DNA of 64,000 bases from the NCBI GenBank assembly GCA_030549205.1, contig JAUKTV010000012.1, forward strand, positions 682,001 through 746,000. Reading direction: 5' to 3'. The position numbers and the translations under genes are program-made. Shown here piece after piece: positions 34,906-45,230 of this stretch. Within the stretch, counting starts at the first letter, position 1, and the number at the start of each line of letters is the position of its first letter. The stretch comes from Apiosordaria backusii (taxonomy: Eukaryota > Ascomycota > Sordariomycetes > Sordariales > Lasiosphaeriaceae). A model generated the notes under the pieces. That model worked only from the letters and a program-made list of their open reading frames with translations. It was not told the DNA's origin and made no database searches.

Positions 34906-36600
34906 ATGCCTTCCACCGCTCTGCGCATGAAGACCCTCAGGGCCTACGCCAAGTATGGCCAGAACGTGAGTTCTAGGATAGCTTCATAAGACAATCACTC
35001 TCACAAAGCAAACCTGCTAACACAACGACCCTCAGTATGGCGCCCTCTTCACCCGTGCCTTCTCCCTCACCCCCCGCCGCTTCGAAATCAACAAAGTCTA
35101 CCCCTCCGCCGCCGAAGCCATCAAAGACATGAAGCCCAACTCGACCCTCCTCTGCGGCGGTTTTGGGTTGTGCGGCGTCCCCGACACCCTCATCAACGAA
35201 GTCCACAACCGCCCCGACCTCACCGGCCTCACCGCCGTCTCCAACAACGCCGGCACCGACACCTCCGGTCTTGGCAAGCTTTTGAAGACGAAGCAAGTCA
35301 AAAAGATGATCGCCTCCTACATCGGCGAGAACAAGACCTTTGAGCAGATGTACCTCACCGGTGAGATCGAGCTGGAGCTCACCCCCCAAGGCACCCTCGC
35401 TGAGCGCTGCGCCGCTGGCGGAAAGGGCATCCCCGCTTTTTACACCCCCGCTGCCTTTGGAACTGTTGTCCAAACTGGTGAACTCCCCCTCAGAAACAAG
35501 CCAGATGGAACTCCTGATGAGTTTTCGTATCCCAAGGACGTCAAGGTCTTCGACGGCAAGTGCTACCTCCTCGAGCACTCCATCGCGGGTGATGTGGCTT
35601 TTGTCAAGGCCTACAAAGCCGATAGACTTGGAAACTGCCAGTTCCGCCTCGCGGCCAACAACTTCAACGGAGCGATGGGGAGAAATGCCAAGATGACGAT
35701 CGTAGAGGCGGAGCACATTGTTGAGCCAGGGGAGATCTCCCCCGAGGCGGTGCACCTGCCGGGTATCTACGTCAAGCGCGTCATCCAGTCGACTGCTGAG
35801 AAGAGTATCGAGAAGTACACCTGGTCCAAGGACCCCAACGAGGAAGTCGACCCCAAGGCTGCTGCCGCGCTGGGCACAGGTGACACCAAGGCCAAGAGGG
35901 AGCTCATTGTCAAGAGAGCTGCGAGGGAGTTCCAGAATGGCATGTATGCCAACTTGGGGATTGGCATGCCGATGCTTGCGCCTGGGTTTGTCGGGGAGGA
36001 TGTGGAGGTTATGTTGCAGAGCGAGAATGGTATCCTTGGATTGGGCCCGTACCCACGAAAGGGGGAGGAGGATGCGGATTTGATTAATGCTGGTAAGGAG
36101 ACTGTTACGCTTCAGCCTGGTGCGTCGGTTTTTGGGTCGGAGGAGAGTTTCGGTATGATTCGCTCTGGGAGAATCAACCTTACTATTCTTGGTGCTATGC
36201 AGGTCAGCGCCAGCGGTGATTTGGCCAACTGGATGTTGCCTGGCAAGGTCAAGGGTTTTGGCGGCGCGATGGACTTGGTGAGCAACCCGGAGAAGACCAA
36301 GGTGGTGGTTACTATGGAGCACACCGACAAGAAGGGCAACCCCAAGATTGTCAAGCAGTGCGCTTTCCCTCTGACGGGTAAGGCTTGCGTCAGCCGGATT
36401 ATTACTGAGCTTGTAAGTTTTCCTACAACCCCATTTCAATCTTTCTTGATATTAACGGCGTATAACAGGGTGTCTTCGACGTCGACTTCGCCCACGGCCT
36501 TACCCTCATCGAGATTGCCCCCGGCGTTACCGTCGAGGAGATCAAGGCCAAGACCGAGGCTCCCTTCCACGTCGCTGAGGATCTCAAGCCCATGCTCTAA
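34906..36600 (+). CDS. Succinyl-CoA:3-ketoacid CoA transferase (SCOT)
   Basis: Predicted three exons: 34906-34965, 35036-36412, 36469-36600; 522 residues, the normal length for a fused alpha-beta SCOT. The enzyme moves CoA between succinyl-CoA and acetoacetate in mitochondria. The N-terminus ('MPSTALRMKTLRAYAK') is basic and Ser/Thr/Ala-rich, fitting a mitochondrial targeting peptide. The alpha part shows 'LLCGGFGLCGVPDTL'. The beta part shows 'NLGIGMP' and 'QSENGILGLGPYP'; the Glu of SENG is the residue that forms the enzyme-CoA thioester in this family. The last exon supplies 'GVFDVDFAHGLTLIEIAPGV'. All key features are intact. Convergent with the peroxiredoxin gene. Some fungal relatives act on other acyl-CoAs, so acetoacetate preference is inferred. 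Confidence 0.93.
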
Positions 36601-36995
36601 AGTCTGAGGATCTGGACGAGAGAGTAAGAGAGAAGAGAAACATTTTCCTTAACATGTCCTGGGATGGCTGGGTTGGCTTGGGTAACCGAAAAGATTGAAT
36701 GTCGGGAACGACGGGAATGTGTGTATATATAATGCTGTGCTGTATGTGTACATAAGGATTTTGCTTGGAATGGTTTTGGCTTGTTCTTTTTAGGATCAGA
36801 GAAAATAGCAGGCCTAATTTTGGTTACCACCCTCACTTTATTCTGATATGTGACAAATGAAGGATCTAATCAGCAGTAAATCAAGGCTTTTGAGCGCCTC
36901 GTTTCTTCATTGCTATGGTAAACACCACGTACTATATCCGACTCTATCATATATGAATTCCACGTCCAATATCGCCGTCAGGATATGTGAAAGGC
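36601..36995. other. Spacer between convergent genes
   Basis: 395 bp shared by the 3' ends of the CoA-transferase and peroxiredoxin genes. AT-rich; no ORF of note. Confidence 0.5.
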
Positions 36996-37624
36996 CTAAG
37001 CCTTACCCAGCACATTCTCCGCCAAACTCACACTCGTCCCAGTATTATCCGGCTCAACAGCCACGGTCTTCACCCTGCCGCCCTCGATAAGCATCGTGTA
37101 CCGCTTCGACCTTTCATTGCCAAAAATGGCCCTGCCGTCCCAGAGCATATCCAGCGCCTTGGCGAACTCCCCGCTGGGGTCAGCCAGAAACCTGACCTAT
37201 TTCCCATATCATTAGCATTATCCCCCACCACCAATATGGTGTTATCCCAGTTAGTACTTACATTCTCCCTCCCCTCGGGATTCAACACATCCCCCCAAGC
37301 CTTCATCACAAAAACATCATTCACGCTCACCACCGTCACCTGGTCATACTCCTCCGCCTTTGGGTGGGACAAATACCCCGGCACGTGCGTAGATGAGCAC
37401 GCGGGGGAGAACGCGGCGGGGACACCGATCAAGATCATGTTATTAAGCTTGGAGGCTTCATCGGCGAGGTTGACCTTGTTGCCGGGGGAGGACTCGTGAA
37501 GAATCGCGCCGACGTCGGGGAGGGGTTGGCCTGGTTTGATGAAGCGGAGGGGGGTGGTGGAAAAGGCCCTGGTGGCGGGGCGGATGAAGGTCGAGGTGCG
37601 GAGGAGGGGGCGGAGGAGGGACAT
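36996..37624 (-). CDS. Mitochondrial Prx5-type peroxiredoxin
   Basis: Predicted two exons, 37624-37262 and 37196-36996; 187 residues. It is an AhpC/TSA peroxiredoxin of the Prx5/Asp f 3 group, reducing hydrogen and organic peroxides. The peroxidatic Cys is in 'FSPACSSTHVPGY'; the preceding 'GVPAAF' and the later 'VVSVNDVFVMKAWG' are diagnostic. Family members end with a basic 'R' block and 'VEPDNTGTSVSLAENVLGKA', which is present after splicing. The N-terminal 25 residues ('MSLLRPLLRTSTFIRPATR') are rich in Arg, Ser and Leu with no acids, fitting a mitochondrial presequence. The open frame continues upstream to 37858, but that stretch has no family resemblance, so I used the ATG at 37624. Divergent from the DUF167 gene. 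Confidence 0.92.
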
Positions 37625-38047
37625 TTTGCTGTGGGAAGTGGGTTGGATGTGGTGGTGGTGGTGGTAGGTGAGAATGGGGGAGGTTATACAGAGATGGAGA
37701 GTGTTGGGGAAATGGATGGCAATTGGGATTGGGAAAGGAACGGGATAATATCGCTGTATGGGGGCTGCAAGAGCGGGAGACGTCGGTTCAATTGAGATTG
37801 GAGACAGCGGGCAGTGAGCGGGGGGGAGAGAGCTCTGGGCGAATGACATCACTGACACCCTGTATCCAACAGGGGAAAAGGAGCTTGGACCTCTTTTCTT
37901 GGAGCTTTGGGGAGCGGGTTCAGGGTTGAAAGGTGACAGCGGCCAACCCTAACATTTACCACCTGCCCAGAGTCATTCTAGGAACAGACGACATCTGCAA
38001 CCACGCATCCAGCAGCGAGTGGCGAGTGTTGAGGTTGAAGATCCAAG
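37625..38047. other. Divergent promoter region
   Basis: 423 bp between peroxiredoxin and DUF167 start codons. It includes a short GGTGGTGGTGG tract just upstream of the peroxiredoxin start (near 37653). No gene is seen. Confidence 0.4.
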
Positions 38048-38465
38048 ATGGCCTCCCGCGCCATGTGGTACGTTGTCGGGACCAAGAAATCACCCCATGG
38101 CACTCTCTACATGCACTGCAATGTCAAGCCCGGCGCCAGCAAGAACCGCGAGGGGATAGCTTCCATAGGCGAGGATGCAGTGGAGATTTGTGTAGCTGCA
38201 CAAGCAAGAGAGGGGGAGGCGAACAAGGCAGTCATCAAGGTTCTCAGCGAGGTATATGCATAGGTAAACGGTACTGTTGTTTACACTATTTCTGACACAA
38301 GCTCAACAGGTACTCGACCTGCCCAAGTCCAACCTGGAGATCACCCAGGGCCACAAGTCGAGAAACAAGACTGTCGCTGTGGTCGGGTCGTGGGTGAATT
38401 CTGGCGAGGACGAGTGTTTCAAGCGCGTTAGGGATTATCTCGACAAGGCGTTGGACGAGTCTTGA
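38048..38465 (+). CDS. DUF167 (UPF0235/YggU-like) protein
   Basis: Predicted two exons, 38048-38251 and 38310-38465; 119 residues. It belongs to the small DUF167 family (bacterial YggU, human C15orf40), whose biochemical role is not established. Conserved blocks are 'CNVKPGASKN', 'AREGEANKAVIKVLSEVL' and 'QGHKSRNKTVAV', the last two joined only after splicing (donor gtatat, acceptor caacag). Length equals a single DUF167 domain, with no targeting peptide visible. The start context is the first ATG in the frame. Divergent from the peroxiredoxin and convergent with DAM1 (160 bp apart). Confidence 0.9.
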
Positions 38466-38625
38466 CATTCGGAATTTAGCCTGGCTCTTCAACAGGTCGA
38501 GTGGTGTCAAAGCAAGGTCTGGCATCGGGCGCCCGCTTTTACCGCAGAAGCGCATCCATCTCGCTCGTTTCACACGCCACAGGCACAAGCATAAATATTT
38601 AATCAGCCCCTTATTCCACAAACGT

Positions 38626-39356
38626 TCACCTTACGCCACGGCCCCGGCCTCTCGCAGTACTAGTGCTTGCGCCCCTTGTTCCGCGAGTACTACTACTTGC
38701 GCCTCGGGCTCCTCCTCTTGCCGTTCCTCCCCTTGTTGATGACGCCGTCCCCCTAACTGACGGCGGCGGTACTCGGGATGCGCGACTTGTGGAAGAGTAT
38801 TTCGGGGCTGGCTTTTTAACACTCGGCGGGTTGTCGACGAAGGATGTATCCGTTGTCCTGGAACTCGTTTAGCTTTTCAACCTATCATCCACTGTGTAGA
38901 TACCCACATGAAAGTTGGATCCCCGTCAAAACCATCGCTCGATTGTTGTTGCTGGTGTTGATCCTGTAGCTGTTGCTCCTGCTCCCGCGCCCTCATCCTC
39001 CTAAAACTCTCTGCCATTGGCCCCTCTGGAAAGTCCACGCAAAAAGCATTCATGTTGAGCCCGTAGAGGAAACTGGCGAAACTCTCGCTGAAGCGCGCCA
39101 ACGACTCGTGCATCAACTGGAAGTGCATCATGTTCGCCTCGAGGTCGGCCATGGCATCGGAAAGCTCAGCAAAGGCTGGCTCGAAGGCATTGAGCGGGAA
39201 GGACGCATTATCGCCCTGAACACTAGATCGGGCTGATTCGCGAAACGAGGAGCGGGAGGACGGTCGGAGGGGGGTTGTCGGTCTGCTTCGTGAGGTTGAG
39301 CGAGGGCGCCGTTCTCTGTTCCCTTGTCTATCTCTTTCTCTTTCGTCGGACGGCAT
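38626..39356 (-). CDS. DAM1: DASH complex subunit Dam1
   Basis: Predicted two exons, 39356-38908 and 38857-38626; 226 residues. Dam1 is part of the fungal DASH/Dam1 ring that couples kinetochores to spindle microtubules in the nucleus. The basic N-terminus 'RPRSTSRSRPTTPLRPSSR' is followed by the conserved helix 'LEPAFAELSDAMADLEANM'-like region (here 'FEPAFAELSDAM') and 'FSESFASFLYGLNMNAFCVDF', the core Dam1 signature. Splicing at donor gtgggt (intron 38907-38858) restores 'DPTFMTTDTSFVDNPPS', which matches the usual tail of filamentous Dam1. The C-terminus is an Arg/Gly/Ser-rich tail ('RGGARGASSSTRG') that may bind microtubules. Without the splice the frame ends early. The open frame upstream of the chosen ATG has no family resemblance. 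Confidence 0.92.
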
Positions 39357-40323
39357 GGTGGCTGTAAGTAAGGGGGTGGTGTTTACTTTGGGATGGGTTT
39401 GTTTTGTTTGAATTTGGATTTCGATGCCTGAATGCAAGCGGGGCTGACAATGAGACGCGATGACGCGCTGGCGCTTCCCGTCGATTTGTGCCCCGCCATA
39501 ATTCCCGTCAGAAGTGCGACACGTGCCGTCCAGCGCTAACACCGCTAAAACGTCTGCCAAGGCTGAGGCAGCCGCTGCTCGGCACGGCGGGGTTTTGGAG
39601 ATGGAGATGTTCATGCAGAACAGCTTGATTTCTCGGAGGCACCGGCAAGCCAGAGATGAGCTTTCACAGACGGGAATTTCCATTTTGATCTAAGCGGCGG
39701 GCATCCAAGACTCTCCGGAAACCCGGTTCTTGAAACAAAAAGTCTTGGGCAAACCACTCAGGCTAGGCCTGTTCCTGCCGGCGGGAATTCCAGCAGTGTC
39801 CAGTTCCAGTTCCACGGGGAGGGACCGGGTTTCGTTGCTTGATATCGATGTCGTCGTACCCCGCTGCCAATTGATGCCCGTTTTCTTGCAAATCCGATAT
39901 CCGCTTCCGCTCCGCTTCTTTTATCTTTGCCATCTTTCGCCCTTCCGTGTCGTGTGTCCGTCCTCCTTCCTCCCGGTCCTATCGCACCGGAGTCACCTAT
40001 CACACACGGCGCATACCTCCGGTCTTTAGATGCAGGTGTAGGCAGTGTCACCTTTCAACGTAGGTACGTAACCACACGCTGCGCCTCCACCTATCCAATA
40101 TCACTTTTGACCTGTCCTGCATTAATATCATTTTTTTTATTTGCGCCTCAAGAGCTGACACGGCACACCCGGGATAGCCAGGTCTCCTTCGCAAATCATT
40201 GTTCGGCCGTTTTCCGAACTTGCTTGGCCTTCCTTGTTGGGTCTCTTTCTGCTCAGCCGTGATCCGAGTGCGATCAAACCACCAGATCCTTAACCTGGGC
40301 TGTTTTTTTCACCTCCTCGCCTT
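39357..40323. other. Divergent promoter region of DAM1 and Sec14 genes
   Basis: 967 bp with no supportable ORF. Presumed regulatory and 5' UTR sequence of both flanking genes. Confidence 0.45.
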
Positions 40324-42273
40324 ATGCAGACCTCGCTACTTTTTAGTGTCTCGCGGTCCTCTTCCTCTCGTGTATTGTTATCTTTCTCAAAAAGGGGTTT
40401 CGGTGTCGCTCCAGGTCAACGCTACATACGTTTTGCGCAGACGAACTCTTCAACGTCATCATCGCTCACTTCACTCAAACGTGGCCTCTCAACCTCACGT
40501 CCTAAGACCTCACCTTTAGTTCAGCAGCAGTTTCAACAGAGAAAACCTCTTCAAAGCTCAGCTTCTGGACTTTTACTCGCTGCCCTCGCCGTCGGCTTAG
40601 TATACTCAGCTTACTACTCTTTCCGCAAAAGCTCACCCCAACCTACCACTCAGTCTCAGTCTCATCCTCTTCAGGACATCACCCCCGAAGACATCTCAAC
40701 CATGACCTCTGAGCTCGCCGCCGGCCGCCCCGGCAACCTCACCCCCGAGCAAGAGGAGAAACTTCGCCAGCTCTGGAAGCTCATTTTCCAAGTATGCCGA
40801 GTAGGCGAGGAGAACCAAGCGTCTGCTGCCCCTCAGCCAACTGCGGGCCCAGCAGCAGGAGAGGCTGAAGAGAAGAAGAAATCCCGTATGACCTCCCTCT
40901 GGTCCCGCTCCAGCAAAAACAACAAGTCCAACTCGGACGACACTCCCACAACCACCACCACCGCCCCAACAACCGCCGGAGACGGCGCAGCAGTGGGCAT
41001 TCAACTCTCCCTCGGCTCCAAAGACGGCGAAGCAGACAAATACGGCCAAACCAAGCACTTTTACGAGACCCTCGCTTCCTACCCCCCTTCGGACATCAGA
41101 GACACAATCTGGTCCATGGTCAAGCACGACCACCCCGACGCATTGGTCCTGCGCTTCCTCCGCGCCCGTAAATGGGATGTGGAGAAGGCGCTGATCATGT
41201 TGGTCTCGACCATGGCTTGGAGGGCAAAGGAGATGGATGTTGATGGGGATATCATGAAGAATGGGGAGCTGTACGCGCTGGAGAAGAATGATGGGTTGAG
41301 CAAGGACTTTTTGGCGCAGATAAGAAAGGGGATTAGTTATGTTCATGGGTGTGACAAGCAGGGGAGGCCGTTGTGTTTTGTGAATGTGAGGTTGCACAAG
41401 GCGGGGGAGCAGAGTGAGGAGAGCTTGGAGAGGTATACGGTTTATTTGATTGAGACTTGTAGGATGTTGTTGAGGGGGGGGTTGATACTGCTGTGAGTTT
41501 TTTTTTTTTTTTTTTTTTTTCGAAAAACAAAAGATGAAATATGGGGAGGAGAGTAGAAGTTTGTTTTGCTGACGAAGATGGGGACCAGACGATTGTTTTT
41601 GACATGACGGGGTTTTCGATGGCGAATATGGACTATACGCCTGTCAAGTTTATGATTAAGTGCTTCGAGGCTAATTACCCTGAGTGTTTGGGGACCGTGT
41701 TGGTTCATAAGGCTCCGTGGATTTTCCAAGGTATGTGTTTTTTGCTCTGTTTGCCTTTTTTTCTCCTCATATACTTACCAAAAAACAGGAATCTGGAAGG
41801 TAATCCGTGGGTGGCTCGACCCCGTCGTCGCCAACAAGGTGCACTTTACCAACAATGCCACCGAGATGCAAGAGTACATCCCCCTCAAGCACATCCCGAA
41901 AGATCTCGACGGGCAAGAGGACTGGTCGTACAAATACGTCGAGCCCACTCCTGGAGAAAACGACAAGATGAAGGACACGGCGACGAGGGACGAGCTGCTG
42001 AGGCAGAGGGCGGAGCTGTATAAGCAGTATGAGGAGGCTACGATGCAGTGGATCAAGTCTTCCTCAAATGAGATCAAGGCGAAGAGGGAGGAGATTGCGA
42101 ATAAGATGAGGGAGGATTACTGGAGGGTTGATCCGTATATTAGGGCGAGGAGTTATTATGATCGGACGGGGGTGTTGCTGCCGGGTGGGGAGGTGGATTG
42201 GTATCCGGGGGAGAAGAAGGGGAATGGGGAGGTGAGGAGGGAGGTGGTGACTTCGCCGGATGATTTGGATTAG
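40324..42273 (+). CDS. Sec14/CRAL-TRIO protein with N-terminal presequence (one-base frameshift)
   Basis: Predicted exons 40324-41492, 41589-41730 and 41789-42273; about 598 residues once one base is restored. CRAL-TRIO-N ('LVLRFLRARKWDVEKALIML') and the Sec14 lipid-binding domain ('IVFDMTGFSMANMDYTPVKF', 'FEANYPECLG', 'GWLDPVVANKVHF') are clear; such proteins exchange phosphatidylinositol and other lipids. The first 125 residues are basic, Ser-rich and carry one hydrophobic helix ('GLLLAALAVGLVYSAYYSF'), suggesting a mitochondrial or membrane anchor. Typical fungal homologues begin near 'MTSELAAGRPGNLTPEQE' (ATG 40702), so that internal start is possible. In the G run 41474-41481 (8 G) one G is missing: nine would give 'LLRGGVDTA' followed by donor gtgagt and then 'TIVFDMTGF', exactly the family pattern. 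Confidence 0.82.
41498..41520 (+). repeat. T23 homopolymer in Sec14 intron
   Basis: A run of 23 T directly after the donor gtgag of intron 41493-41588, 16 bp from the G8 run where the frame breaks. Such runs are prone to sequencing error. Confidence 0.9.
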
Positions 42274-44143
42274 GTGGCTAAACGGATGGTGAGGAGGAGG
42301 TTGAGGGAGGGGTGGAGGAGTTGTGTATAAGGCGGACTGTAGATTCCTGTGTGTGTACATGGTTCTTTCTGTTTCCTTGGGGGCGAATTGGTAGAGTATA
42401 CTTCCCTGGAGACAAACAAAAGTTTTAATTTCTTTCTCGAGTGGCTGGTGATTGTCGAGATAGGAAGTTCGTTTGTTGAGCATTTTACTGTTGAGGCTGA
42501 GATGTCAGGAGGATATTGTCTGGGGGCTGGGTCTGACCGCGGGGTGTTTGGCCATGTTCAAAGGGCAAAACACAAGATACTGTAGGTACGCATAGCAGCC
42601 GTGTTACTTTTTTTGCTGTAGGCGTTCTAAATGTCAACTAGGCTTGTATTGTATATATGAGGCATCAAAGAGAAGCAAACGCGTATTTATTACAGGTAAT
42701 GACAGAAGGGCATTCCACAGACACAGAAGGGCACAGACGGTGGCTTACAAGGGAACCAAGTTGCGGTCTGGAGATCTTCGAGCAGGCATTTAAAGCAAGC
42801 GCCCTATGTTTCGGCACTTTTTCTGGCATTTCCTCAGGTTGTTCATGAAATTCTCGAGGCTGGGGTTGGGGCTTCGTGGTAACGCGTGTTCTTGAGGGGC
42901 GTTGTGAGACGAGACACGGTCAAGGTTTGGTGCTGTGCTGGCATTTCGGAAGGCGATGTCGGCATCAGCATCACCCTGACCGACCAGGGCGGAGACTGAC
43001 TTGGGTTATCTTGGGAAATGACATCGCGATGGTTTGGGGTCTTTCACAAGGCTTTGAGTGTCGGTTGAACAGCAGGTCCAAAACTGCACCGAAGCTGCGT
43101 GGCGTCTGCCCAAACAGACGGGCTTGACTTGTGAACACCCCCTGCTCTGCGTGTGGTTCTTTTGTTGCGCGTTGCATTACCCGACGGTTGAGCGACTTTG
43201 CTCATCTTGATCCCACTGGACATTCTGGATGGACCCATTATCGCCCTTGATTGGATAGATCCAACCTTGCATGATGCCCTCAATGTCTGAGTGGTCTAGT
43301 CTGAGCGAACTCGGTGAGCGGTAAATGTTTATTGATGTAGCCAAGCGCATGCCGCTGCGGATGGAGACATAGTAGCCCCCAATGAACATGAGCGAGGCTG
43401 GCAGAAACTTTGTGTTCCATTACACCACTTGATGATGGATTGTCTTGGCATTCTGCAGACAAAGAAATATGTTTTGCAAACTCGAAATTCAACGCAAAAG
43501 TCCACACCTTTTAACCCTAAAAAAAAGAACCTAACGGGCCTGGAAAAAAAAACCTGGGCAAGTATTCCGATTGAGTCAAAAGATCGGTATGCTTAGTACC
43601 TTAGTTTCTCTGAGTGTTGACGAGGCTCAAAGGTTTGTTATGGGATTGCCGGTTGTCTCTATTCTTACTTCTGAAATCATCCGAGACAGAGCGGGGCAGA
43701 CAGTGTCCGATTGGGGTTTTGCAATTTGCTAATGCCTTGCAGCAACATCATGAGATATAATTCGGCATAGAGCAGAACGACACAGTGGTCCTGGTGGCGG
43801 TGGTGCATGAAATTGCAGATTACTCACGCATCTTCATCCAATTAGGCCTAGAGATTCCACGCCGGGTGGGAGACCTACGCATCTGATGGTTTTATGGTGG
43901 GTAGTATGGGCCGAAAGAGGTGGTCGCGAACCTTGAGGAGAGAGCAAGTTGGGCGACAAGGCTCCAAGAAGGCGTCCAGTCGAGACGACGAACTGGGTGG
44001 TTGAAGATACCTATGACTCCCACCCAAATGGTATATAGGACTCCAATTTCCATTTGAGAGTAGGGGATGGAAGGCCTGAGAATGCCTAAACGTTTTTCTT
44101 ATTCCCAAGTTCGGAGTGCCTTGAACCAGCTTCTGTGAATGAG
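42274..44143. other. Intergenic, no supportable gene
   Basis: 1.9 kb after the Sec14 gene. Only short ORFs without motifs. No repeats beyond short A and T runs are seen. Confidence 0.5.
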
Positions 44144-44472
44144 ATGGATACTACAGATCTCGATCAGAATACATGGGTAAAGCATGTGTTCAAAAAGTAC
44201 AGATTATCGTCGGCAGCCCTCCTTTCTTACCTTCAAGAGGTATTTCCCACCCATGAAATCACCATCGAGGTTAGTCGAATATTCTTGACGAGCACCGCCA
44301 CTGCCCGCCACTTGGGTCTTTTCGAACGGTCGCCTCTTGAAGTTGTTTCTAACATCTTAGCAAGACGAACAAAAAAGATGTGTACATCACCTACACTCCA
44401 GAGAAATTGACGGAGGACCAGTTGGACCACATCGATACCCACATACGAACCCCCAGGAAGATAAGACGGTGA
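44144..44472 (+). CDS. Possible small hypothetical protein
   Basis: Tentative two-exon gene: 44144-44269 and 44365-44472, 77 residues. Exon 1 encodes 'MDTTDLDQNTWVKHVFKKY' and a helical stretch ending 'HEITIE'. The intron has donor gttagt and a TCTAAC branch site. Using the AG at 44364 the second exon reads 'TNKKDVYITYTPEKL' and 'TEDQLDHIDTHIRTPRK', which looks like real protein rather than random translation. The TAG at 44360 would give a different frame and a less protein-like tail. No stop interrupts either exon. I do not recognise the family. It could also be a fragment of a larger, decayed gene. It lies alone between the Sec14 and CorA-like genes. Confidence 0.4.
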
Positions 44473-45230
44473 AGAGAAATGGCCTGCGCCTTTCCGAGCC
44501 GGCTGAGTTCTGTTGAGCCCCAGGCTTGTTTCGGAACGCGTTGGATTTGGGGGACTTTGAGGTGATGACATTGGGCGCACTTTCGGTGTGGAATTCGAAG
44601 GAGAGTCGGGATTTGGCGGGTATTTTGTCATTTTGTCAATGTACCGTAATTACCGTAACTTTCACTGCAACACACAGTTTGTTGTTTTGAATTCGTCCCC
44701 AACCATGTCACAGGGCCAGAAATCGAGGACCCTTGGCCACGCTTCGTTGTCCCTTTGAACGCTTCAAGGGGAGCCAGATGTCCTAGGGAATATCCAACGA
44801 ATTCACAACGGCCTATCCGTCAGCGCCAACGGGTCAGTGAGACCCTGGCCCGAAGGCGGTGTTTTTTGCATTGATGCTGTGTGTCCAACCTCAGGCGATC
44901 AATCCCAGCGGCTTCGGGGAGGCTGGCGCCATTCATTGGATCTGCCCTGCGGAGTGCCTCTGTCGGATGTCGACACCTCCATACCAACCCCCTAATACCA
45001 CCATCTCTTTTCACCTGAGCCGCAATACTCGTGTTCTGACGGGCAATGCCATAGCCATTCCGCCTGAAAGGTAGAATCGGGAGGCACTCGGCATATCACA
45101 TTCCATCTGATCAACTTGAGTCTGTATAAAACCACTTGTCGTTGTCAATCAGGTAAGTGACATGTGTAAGTGAGATACTAACAGCAATCCGCAACACGCA
45201 AGCTTCCGACTATATCCGGCTTCCAGCACC
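44473..45230. other. Intergenic, promoter of CorA-like gene
   Basis: 758 bp with no accepted gene. The last part is presumed promoter of the CorA-like gene. Confidence 0.45.

Noticed and set aside
34973..36439. 488-codon minus-strand open frame
   Set aside because: Antisense shadow of the CoA-transferase gene, which has full family motifs on the plus strand.
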